Source: Symsagittifera roscoffensis (Eukaryota > Xenacoelomorpha > Acoela > Convolutidae). From it: DNA of 64,000 bases. Each line of letters starts with the position of its first letter. The stretch's first letter is position 1. Shown here piece after piece: positions 55,687-64,000 of the stretch. Location of the stretch: assembly GCF_963678635.1 (NCBI RefSeq), contig NC_087066.1:61618054-61682053 (forward strand). Reading direction: 5' to 3'. Below the pieces are notes generated by a model. It saw only the letters and a program-made list of their open reading frames with translations, was not told the DNA's origin and ran no database searches. A program made the position numbers and the translations under genes.

Positions 55687-56340
55687 TTAATTTTGATTGC
55701 TACAGCAAGCTATATGTTTCAGTTTCTTCAGTTCTCTCCAATCGCAGCTTGGATTAAGACAGAAGTCGTGGAGGTGGATCCCGCGATAGCTCAGAGCCGC
55801 ATTGCATTTGTTTGCTAAAGTCAGTTGACCCGTTTGAGATGAACTTACATTCGACTGAGGCGGGGACTCAAGCATGGCAATCGGATTGGGACGAATCACC
55901 GACCTCCGAGTTAACTTTGCTAAAGAGCAAGGGTTGTCTCCATTACTTTGCAAAACGTGTGAGGCCGAAAATGCGCCGGTGAAGCCCGATGGTGACATAA
56001 GGTGTGTAGCAGTAGCACGTCGGATTGTTGCCGGCGTCCTATGTCTGATTCCTTCCGAGTTTGACTCGAATGTCGCGCGGTTCCGCATGGCCGAAGTGTT
56101 TGAAGTCCTGATGGCGCTAAGTGACTCACTCGTGATGTTGTCACGTAACACACGCGTGATAGCATCACGTGACGCACTCGTGATAGTGTCACGTGACGCA
56201 CTCGTGACGGTGTCACGTGACGCACTCGTGACGGTTTTACACGACGCACTTGCGAGGTTTGATTTGAAGGGAGAGCAACATTTCTTTTTGAGCTCGTGTC
56301 TCTTCACTGCTTTCTTCTCTCCGAAGGCTTTGTCGCACAC
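55687..56340 (-). CDS. MECOM-type zinc-finger protein, final exon
   Basis: Begins after TTTGTGTTCAG at 56340 in phase 0 with VCDKAFGEKKAVKRHELKKK, completing the last finger (C..C in the joined frame, then H and a final Cys: a C2HC end). It is followed by a tandem 8-residue repeat (TSASRDTV-like, five to six copies, DNA at about 56110-56250) and a Ser/Thr/Asn-rich tail ending in CCSNQN*. The repeat DNA contains several CACGTG words. I do not see the PLDLS-type CtBP motif of vertebrate MECOM in either exon. Confidence 0.75.
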   Translation of the reverse strand: MCDKAFGEKKAVKRHELKKKCCSPFKSNLASASCKTVTSASRDTVTSASRDTITSASRDAITRVLRDNITSESLSAIRTSNTSAMRNRATFESNSEGIRHRTPATIRRATATHLMSPSGFTGAFSASHVLQSNGDNPCSLAKLTRRSVIRPNPIAMLESPPQSNVSSSQTGQLTLANKCNAALSYRGIHLHDFCLNPSCDWRELKKLKHIACCSNQN

Positions 56341-56569
56341 CTGAACACAAACTGTTTTTTGGATCAAAAAAATCTAACCGTTCTAAGCTTCCAATTCATG
56401 AAGCGCGTAATGGTTGCCGCGATACATTAATCTTATCACTTTCTTAATCATTTCAGCTCTTTATCTCAAATGTTAGATAAAATGTGCATATTTTATTGTT
56501 CAGAACTTCATGAACAATCGGAAATGACTAAGGTTATTAGCGACTGATCAATTAAATTTTAGTCTGACT

Positions 56570-57558
56570 TTGCATTTGTAGGCTTTTTCCTTGTTGTGAA
56601 ATTTCGTAACATGTCGCTCCAGATTTCCTGACACTTTGAAAGCTCTGTTGCAGAGTTTGCACACGTAAGGCTGCTCTCCTGTGTGAGTCTTCAGATGGTG
56701 ATTCAAGGTAGCCAACTGACGGAACCCTTTGTGACAGAATTTACACTCGAAAAAATTTGCACCACGTAGCAGAGGATCCCCCGATTTCAAAGTTTCATTT
56801 GAATTGCAACGTTGGTTTCCTGCTAGTCTGTTCAGATAGTTGTTATCAAAGTTCTCGTGTTCAATTGAAGAGTTACCTGATTCGTTTTCGGTTTCTTTTC
56901 TGTTACTCTTGCTACTATTATTCTCTTCCTCTTCGTTTCGAGTGAAAACGATTTGGATTTCCTCGTCATTTTCTTCATTCGGACGCTCGTTGATTTCCGA
57001 CATCTCCTCTTCGGTTTCTGAGTCCGAGCCGAAATGGTCTCTCGGGTTATTCAAATCGAGCCGCGACTCGCGGCGCGTGCCTCTTGAGTTTTCTAATCCT
57101 GAGCCCAAACTGTGTTGATTCTGAGTTTGGTTCTCGTCAGCCGAGCGCGGATGCAAAGACAAGACACAGCTTTGTGCCGACAAGTGCGTGTTTGGATAAT
57201 CTACGTTCAAACTCGGCACAGTCGAAGCTACCGAAAATGTAGGCCCGACTATTATCGGATATTTATTCACGCAGAACTTTTGATGTTTGTTCCGAGCGCT
57301 GAATGAGTTGAAAGTATCGCCGCAAGTGGAGCACGTTACTTTTCGGCTACAATCTGTGAGCTTGTGTCGACATAGGTTCGAGAACTGGGTGAACAATCTG
57401 CTGCATACCCCGCAAACGAATGGTTTTACACTTCTGTGTTGTGTGTGCACGTGTTGTTGCGTGAGTCCGCTGGTTGTAACGAAAAATTCCCCATTTCCTT
57501 CGCAGATGTAGTTTTGGTAAGAAGTTGCGTCTTTTTCCTGGTGAGTTTGCGACTCCAT
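56570..57558 (-). CDS. MECOM/PRDM16/Hamlet/EGL-43-type zinc-finger protein, main exon
   Basis: Order: a degenerate finger (YICEGNGEFFVTTSGLTQQH, second Cys replaced by Gly), VKPFVCGVCSRLFTQFSNLC followed by RHK, then CSTCGDTF..FSARNKHQKFC; a long acidic, Ser/Asn-rich linker (DSETEEEMSEI..ENDEE); then FFECKFCHKGFRQLATLNHH, THTGEQPYVCKLCNRAF, and RHVTKFHNKEKAYKC. The TQFSNLCRHK and THTGEQPY..HNKEK signatures are those of EVI1/PRDM16 fingers. The exon ends at TGCAAA|GTCAGA (56570). The first Met (57558) is probably internal because earlier fingers should lie upstream; the frame stays open beyond it. A nuclear transcription regulator is expected. Confidence 0.82.
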
Positions 57559-57751
57559 ATTTATGAAAGCAAGGGATACGATTGGTAATGCAAGTTGAAA
57601 CTTGAATCGTCGGCGTAGAGCATTGATGCCAACTAGCGCGAGTTGATAGCAGCAAGTTGAAAGTAAAATATAATAACTATTTATATAAAAAGAAGATAAA
57701 ACTGCAAAAGTTCCAAATTAAATCAGCAAAAGGCTGATCCACAAGTGCCCA

Positions 57752-57855
57752 AAATGGCCAAAAAGTATTCAAAAAGGGGAATTCCAAAGATGAGACCCGG
57801 CCGCCCTAAAAGACGAGATCCCCTCGAGAACATCCTGGATCACCCGGCTTGTTAA
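57752..57855 (+). CDS. Possible 33-aa AT-hook-like micro-ORF
   Basis: ATGGCCAAAAAG start; the product is MAKKYSKRGIPKMRPGRPKR then RDPLENILDHPAC. GRPKRR resembles an AT-hook core, and GC content is above the surroundings. It could also be an exon fragment or chance. Confidence 0.25.
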
Positions 57856-58319
57856 TATTAAGTTTTTCATAACTAAGCAATAAGCCTATTTTATTTAACT
57901 ATTACTTTATCAACGTAGTTTGGCATTGTAACGTGCCTAATTTGCAGACTAACTCGACAGTTATCAGTCTGTCATAATGCGCTCTGGTTTTCAGATGTGG
58001 TACGATTTTTTCGCGTTTATTGTTTACTCACTTTCTTCTCGCCTTTTATTGTAAAATATACAGCATGCAACACAAAACAGACATTACTGGCAGCATGGCC
58101 AAAAAACGACACAAATATCCTCGAAGTTGCCAACAGATACCTATTCGTTTCTAGAGTGCACGTAGGGGATGAAAGTTTGCTGAGAATCTTTTCGAGCCAC
58201 CGTCATTCCAAAATTTTGAATGAACCTCAAAAGTTTCAGCTGAGACTCAAAATTTTGCCGAAAATCGCAAAATCAGCTACCTATAAACCCAAATTATATG
58301 AACGAATCTGATTGATTAG

Positions 58320-59660
58320 TAAAAGCCTAGATGAAAATTGAATGTTGAAAATTTTTGGAAAATGATTTTTAGGCCAAACTGAAAACATCACATTTGGGTT
58401 TTTTTAGCAAATTCTCGTTTCAGCTGTTAATCTTCAAACAACTCACCTTTAAGTATGAAAAACCAGCTGTTAATTGATCTTTTTTGACTACAATCTTTTT
58501 TTACGTGATTTTTTTTTCAAAAAAAAATATAGAATTGAATCTGTACCTGACTTCACGATCTCTAGCAACACAATCATTTGAGTCTAAACTGTTTGGGATC
58601 TACTTAACAATCTCGCACTCTCCCTTTAGTATCTACTGAAGAATAGCCCCCTCTGAATAAAAAGGGGTCAAATTAACATCTCCACCAGACCAATTAAAGA
58701 TATTCCACCCCAGCGTTTAAGTTAAATTAAATTGCTAAGCGCTGCGTGTGAAATGCTCTATTCTGATTTCCTAAAATTTTGAACTCAGAACCAAGTTCAC
58801 ATCCTCCCCCCTAATCCGCTTCAGAACGATTCACAACCAGGGATGCTCAAAAAGCATGTTCACAATTATTTCTACTAATCGGCCCGGCAGATTCGAACAT
58901 GTATCTGTTTCCAACTTCAGACGTAATAACCTTTTTTTTCATATATTGGCCCTAAGTTACACTGCAAAAGCAAGTTAGATATCAAATCGGATTTACATGA
59001 TTGAACCATTAATCGACGTTGCTATTTGAATACGAGCAGTTCTGAAAAATCATTCATCTGACACTCGTAAAATTTTTCAACTTTTCGAGTTTTCGATTTG
59101 AAAACTAACTAACTGGTTCAAACCAAAACCCCCAACTATAAAACCTCTTTCTTGTACATTTTTTCATTTGTAAATTAACACTTTTATGTTTAAAAGTTTT
59201 ACTGCAATTGTAATTTTCAAAATGTTTTGTATTGCTTGCATTAATTTTTTTGAATGGAATCATCATTAAGTAAGCAAGCATCATTTTTGAAGTTTTTGGC
59301 TGTCAGCTTCAGAAAAACTTAAAAAATTTTGTTTGGACAAGGAAAATTATTATGCGTGAGCCCAGATGATAGAAAAAATGTAGAAACCCCGTTTTTGTTT
59401 CAGGGTTCTTAGAAAGCTAACAATTTTTGATAGCTTGCGGTTAACTGAAAAGATGATAAACTTGATTTGGAGATGGTCCTGACATTGGATTTAGTTAAAC
59501 TATTTTTTTTTAGTAAAACTAGATTTATTTTGTTAGGATAATTGAGATTTAGATTCTAAATGTACGTATTCTACATTAAACGTAAAATAAACGCGCTTAA
59601 TTGTAAACAAAAACTGGTTTGCGTGTCTTTAAAGCCTGGATCAATACTTAAGATCTGTCA
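58320..59660. other. No gene seen
   Basis: AT-rich, no coding frame or known repeat. The frame at 57997-58311 just before it has an AATATACAG acceptor-like site but no recognisable product. Confidence 0.5.
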
Positions 59661-59668
59661 AGTTTTTT

Positions 59669-60164
59669 GTTCCGACTTTTGAAGAAAACGGAATATTTAT
59701 GCTCGAGGTGGTGTTTTTATTCAGTCAATTTTCGCCGATTGAAAAAATAGTTTTCAACATAATTTTTTATATAGCATTGAAGATATCGACTTCCTGGGCT
59801 CAAATTCAAAAAGATACTTTACCTCCGATTGTTTTTTGTAAAATTCTTGGGGTTTGAAAATTGCCAAGTTGGCCATGTACTAGATTAAATTATGCGCGTT
59901 TTGAAGAAGTTCTTCATATTGCTGAGAGCATAACGCGAATCATTTATGTGTGGCAAATTATCCCGCACAACAAAATCATTCCAAATTAAATTGAGGCTAA
60001 CCTAATTGGTCGTATTAATTTCGTACGACTCAAAGTTTAACACTTCGATATTGTCCAAAAATTATAAGTTTTCGATATTTTCTTTTCCCAAAAGCTATTC
60101 GATATGAATTAAGGGACAGTAGGAACATTCAGGGCTTTACCTTGATATACAAACAGTCTTGTTG
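59669..60164 (+). repeat. DINE-1/helentron-like repeat, diverged copy 6
   Basis: TTCCGACTTTTGAAGAAAAC, GGAATATTTATGCTCGAGG, then a diverged core, and CAGTAGGAACATTCAGGGCT with ACAGTCTTGTTG at the end. Clearly older than copies 3 to 5. Confidence 0.7.
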
Positions 60165-60496
60165 TCTATAATAATCTGTTGGATTGTTTCAGTTTTGCAG
60201 TCAGTGTTCCACCCGGGTTGAGTTGACAGGAAAAATTATAGCTATTATAGCTATTACCATCTATGTTTCAGTGTATGATCATGGTCATTTTATTCATGAT
60301 CAGGGTTAATCATCGCTGAATTAGTGCTAATTTTTCAGGTCTGAACCAGATATGGATTTTCACTGTCATGTTTTGAGGAAAATCAAAAACAACAGATTAA
60401 AAAAAGGTTGAAATTCAAGTTACAAATTGGGCAACAATGATCATGAAGTTTCTAGATGTTAATTCATTATTGCACACTGATTAGTGTACAAATTGT

Positions 60497-60690
60497 TGTT
60501 CCGACTCGTAATATCCGTACAAGATGACGGTGTGGTTAATTTCTACAGGTAAACTTTTAACAATCCATTTTCCAAAAAAATTTTCTGTGGTATCTAGAAA
60601 ATATTGTCGCCTTGAGCTCAAACAAAAAAAATCACCTGCGATCAATCTTCATAAAGTTACGGCGATTTCAAAATGCAACAATTAATCATT
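60497..60690 (+). repeat. DINE-1/helentron-like repeat, 5' fragment
   Basis: GTTCCGACTCGTAATATCC start, then the GTCGCCTTGAGCTCAAA and CACCTGCGATCA stretches that correspond to the family's GTCCTGAGCTTAAA and CACCTGTGATCA. It breaks off before the palindromic core. Confidence 0.6.
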
Positions 60691-60794
60691 ACGACGCCAG
60701 GCTCGGTAAGTCTTATTCCCAAATTAGAACCAGATTCTACTAAAGATTGTTGAATTGGAATTAATGGAAATTTTTTTACAATAGCATATTACAG

Positions 60795-60957
60795 TCAGCG
60801 TATCAGCTTTTGTCGCTGGTTTCCATGACAGACCTTATTTGTCTTGTATTGTGGGCAAAATTGTCACTGAGCTCCAATGCAAAAAATTTAAACGCGAGTG
60901 GAAGATATATCCGTGGAGTCCAGACTCGAGCAAGCGCAATCCTGTGCATCGCAAAAA
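60795..60957 (+). other. Orphan exon-like coding stretch
   Basis: Bounded by ATATTACAG and AAAAA|GTAAGT, a consensus donor. One frame is open across it with good coding character: SVSAFVAGFHDRPYLSCIVG, then KIVTELQCKKFKREWKIYPW. No family recognised and no flanking exons found within this window. Confidence 0.4.
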
Positions 60958-61180
60958 GTAAGTTTGATGTCAAAATGATGCGCGTTATACTTCGTTCTAT
61001 TACAGCGTGAGTGGTGATTTATCCGGCTCAGACTTTGTATTTTTTTGATTTAAGAAGAGCTGTTTGGGACGATTTTTACGCAGCTAGATGCTAATTGCAT
61101 CATTTTGATTTTTTCATGGCGTTTGGAGGTAATATTTTTAGACAAAAAAATTTGAACAAAGTTCGTTTTTCTCGATTTTT

Positions 61181-61626
61181 TGTTCCAACTTTCGTAAGGA
61201 AAGTAATGGACTATTTGTGCTCGTGGTGGGTTTTTTTTTTCTTCAGTCAAATTTCGACTTTTTAACAAGCCACTTTGATGGATATTATTCAAAAAGTATT
61301 GTTAACTTGAGCTTAATTTTGAAAAAACATTTTACCTGTGATCAATTTTTGTATAGTTATGGGGGTTTAAAGGTTGGCGTTTTGGATATTTTTTGCGCTA
61401 TTAACACGTAAGAGGAGATTTAATCCTTCTTAGTAATAGTTTCAAATTGTTTCATCAATTTGTTTTTTATAAGGCGTGTAGCGAGATAATTTTTGCAAAA
61501 AATATCAATTTTTTTGAAAAAATTTCAATTTGTTTTTCATTTAATTTTTTTCATGTTGTCACTGCTTCATAGACCTTAAAAGTCAATCTGAACTATCAGG
61601 GTTTTGCCTTAATACGAGCAGTCTTC
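61181..61626 (+). repeat. DINE-1/helentron-like repeat, copy 7
   Basis: GTTCCAACTTTCGTAAGGAAAG, GACTATTTGTGCTCGTGGTG, a shortened core, and CAATCTGAACTATCAGGGTT with TACGAGCAGTCTTC. Confidence 0.75.
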
Positions 61627-61639
61627 TTTGAGTTTTATA

Positions 61640-62867
61640 TTTCATGAAAAGATGACCTCTATCTGGGACTTTAATGCGTATTCGGAACGTTCGTGGTTTT
61701 ATTTTGATACGAGCAGTCATGTTTCGTGTCCAATCAACACTTTGTTTAAAAAGCAGGATTCAAAGCACACGGTGATGGAACAACAAAATAATTTGACCTC
61801 AAATAACTCACTGCTTTATTTGCGAAAGCACTGGTCGAGCTATGAGTTTACTAAAAATTATTTGAAAATATTAATCTAATTTTAGAAGAAAAGAAAACGA
61901 TAAGACTCATTAAAATAAATTAGAACCTGATATTAACGCGTTAGAAAATAAAGCCTTTTAATCCATTTTAAAATAATTTTAGACAATTAGTCCAGAGTTT
62001 TGTACACACTCTGAAATAAACCGATTATTATACGCGGAATTCCAGTGCGGGAAGATAAAAAAGAGTGGAGAAAAAGATTCAGGGCAAGAGCTGAGCCGTA
62101 ATGCGACAGCTGGCAAGAAAAGACAACCTGCATTAATTGACTACTCACAAGAAAGTCACCGCCCGCCGCAGTCGCGCCAACGTGTTGCGGGCTTGCCAAC
62201 ATAGGAGAGTGTACTTATTAATAAAATTAGAGCCGGTTATCGCCGCAAAGCAGATACTTTTTTGCAGATACACTTGAAGCCATTTTGAAAAAATTTAAAG
62301 ATAAACTTTTGAAATAACAAAAATAACAATCGCTTTGGACATTTGAGTTTGACGTCGAATGTCTTAGACAGAAAGCGAATCTGTAAGAGAGTTCTAAAAC
62401 TTTAAGCAAAAAATGGATCAGAGTTGTTCACACAATTGATGGGTGCCAAAGCCGTTGATTGTAAAGGTGGCCTCTTTTTTGCGTTATTTATTTGTATGAA
62501 GAATCTTAAAAAATAATTGGCAAAACAAAATAATTTCATAGACTTCAGTCATGTGTAACAAAATATTACAATTAATTTATATTCGATAACTTTAACTTAA
62601 AACAGAATCAGTTGAAACTTTTTGATGGCCATGTCCTTTGAGAAAACTTGTCTTATTGACGCCAAGCTATTGTGCTGAAAAATATCGTCTTCAAAAAAGT
62701 TCAAAAAAAAAGAAAAAATTTCAAACATTTTTTTGATATTTGTTTTTTGAAATACTATGTAAAGAACGATATGAAGAGCAAGATGTTATCTTTCGCTTAT
62801 AGCAAAGAATTAAATAGACTAAATAGCATGCCTCAGTTCAGTTTGGAACAATTTCTAACGCCGAATA
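61640..62867. other. No supported gene
   Basis: One locally GC-richer patch at 62060-62205 has, on the minus strand, an ATG (62202) with MLASPQHVGATAAGGDFL running into CTT|GTGAGT, a perfect donor. That could be a first coding exon of a minus-strand gene (perhaps the zinc-finger gene), but nothing links it. Confidence 0.3.
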
Positions 62868-63080
62868 CATCTCCGCTTACCGCTTAAATTTGTTCCGCTT
62901 GTTAATTGTCCCAAATTGGCCACATTGGCAGTTTTCAAACTCCCATTATTTTACAAAACACCATTACAGGTGAAATATATTTTTAAATTTGAGCTCAAGG
63001 CTACAATATTTTCTGAAGGATATAAAAAACTCCCTCAAAAAAGGCTAGTTAAAAGTCAAAAACTGTATATCGCACGTTAA
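62868..63080 (-). repeat. DINE-1/helentron-like repeat, partial, inverted
   Basis: Reads in reverse the family's TAATTGTCCCAAATTGGCCA, AGGTGAAATAT and TTTGAGCTCAAGGC segments, then stops; the 5' end is missing. Confidence 0.65.
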
Positions 63081-63087
63081 AAGTATC

Positions 63088-63635
63088 AAAACTGCTCGTA
63101 TCAGGGCGAAGTCCTGAATGTTCAGACTGCATTTTAAGGTCTATGAAGCAGTGATAACATTATAAAAAATTAAATGAAAAAAAAATAAAGAAAAAACATG
63201 AAATTGATTTTTTTTTTGTAAATTTGAGATTTTTTTGTGAAAATCATCACCCCACACGCCATATAAAGATTAAAGTGATAAATTTCGCTTCTAGTTATAA
63301 ATCAACTATGGTAAATAAGCTTCCTTCAACCAATTTGTAACGATTTCTAAGACCGATTAAATCTACGCTTACGCGTTAATAAGGCAAAATATATCGCACG
63401 TTAATTGTCCCAAATTGGCCAAAACGTCAGTCTTTAAACCCCTATACCTTTACAAAAAATGATCACCGGTAAAATATTTTTTCAAAATAAAGCTCAGGAC
63501 AGCAACACTTTTTGAATGATATAAAAAAGTTCCGTCAAAAATGACTTGTTAAAAATTCGAAATTTGTCTGAAGAAAATAAATCTCCCCTCAATTACAAAT
63601 ATTCCGTTAGTTTAGTTACGAAAGTCGGAACAACA
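63088..63635 (-). repeat. DINE-1/helentron-like repeat, copy 8, inverted
   Basis: On the minus strand it is full length: it starts GTTCCGACTTTCGTAAC and ends in the inverted subterminal word, hairpin and CGAGCAGTTTT tail (63088-63130). Confidence 0.75.
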
Positions 63636-63765
63636 ATTACCAAAAAAACATCAAAAAATTTATGAGTTTTTTTAAATTTTCATCAATCAATTTCTTTTGA
63701 ATTAGCCCATTGAATTTAAAACACAGTCAAAAAAGTCAAGGAATTCCCTTCGTATGAGTAGTCTT

Positions 63766-64000
63766 GTTGTTCCAACTTTCGATACGAAAGTAACGGAATA
63801 TTTGTGCTCGGGGTGGGTTTTTTTTTCTTCAGACAAAATTCGACTTTTTAACTAGCCATTTTTGACGGAAATTTTTTTATCATTCGAAAGCTATTGTTGT
63901 CCTGAGCTTAAATTTGAAAGATATTTCTCCTGTGATCATTTTTCGTAAAGTTATGAGGGTTAGAAGACTGCCATTTTGGCCATTTTGACCAATTTGGGAC
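63766..64000 (+). repeat. DINE-1/helentron-like repeat, copy 9, cut by the window edge
   Basis: TTGTTCCAACTTTCGATACG, GGAATATTTGTGCTCGGGG and the following family sequence up to the edge. Directly before it is GAGTAGTCTTGTTG, the 3' tail of another copy, so two copies stand head to tail. Confidence 0.8.

Noticed and set aside
55874-56344. 156-codon plus-strand frame opposite the zinc-finger gene's last exon
   Set aside because: Antisense shadow sustained by the 24-bp tandem repeat; the minus strand has the finger and splice site.

Overview
This is metazoan genomic DNA: AT-rich, intron-containing and dominated by transposable elements. I cannot place the phylum. Host genes show GT..AG introns, often with TTTCAG-type acceptors. 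Clear host loci are a Cys-loop ligand-gated ion channel (plus strand, exons between about 34.7 and 42.6 kb) and a C2H2 zinc-finger gene of the MECOM/PRDM16/Hamlet/EGL-43 type (minus strand, about 55.7 to 57.6 kb). A few exon-like stretches stand alone.

The centrepiece is a giant LTR retroelement of the Ty3/gypsy (Metaviridae) type on the minus strand, 12784-31531, about 18.7 kb. It has two 410-bp LTRs that differ at two positions, a 4-bp ATAC target duplication and a primer binding site next to the 5' LTR. Read 5' to 3' (right to left) it carries a structured leader with repeated hairpins, a basic ORF0, a short acidic ORF overlapping an ATG-less gag, a protease, and an RT-RNase H-integrase. 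These are followed by a tight 3' cassette: two small membrane ORFs, a Pro/Ser/Thr-rich reading frame, a signal-peptide envelope-like glycoprotein and an unknown 602-aa ORF. Neighbouring 3' ORFs are joined by ATGA or 13-nt stop/start overlaps. Several frames are broken (frame changes in integrase, single in-frame TAA codons in two 3' genes), although the LTRs say the insertion is young.

A related, older copy (copy A) runs off the left edge (1-4830, same strand). A shorter related element (44265-47647, plus strand) keeps only LTRs, leader and a small 3' ORF, so it looks non-autonomous. A worn LTR fragment lies near 48.6 kb. LTR and leader hairpins are preserved among these elements with paired base changes.

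Between copy A and the giant element lies about 6.5 kb of degenerate satellite (5937-12435). It is built of 21-24-bp units with T-tracts at two-helical-turn spacing, interrupted by a recurring punctuation sequence and carrying an 877-bp internal duplication. Coding-like stretches touch both of its ends.

From 32 kb to the right edge the DNA is a mosaic: at least ten copies of a roughly 500-bp family with subterminal inverted repeats and a 3' hairpin (DINE-1/helentron-like), several fold-back repeats, a truncated Jockey-like LINE inside the channel gene, a decayed LINE near 55 kb, and a duplicated 1.4-kb repeat near 50 kb. Long stretches between them show no gene I can support.
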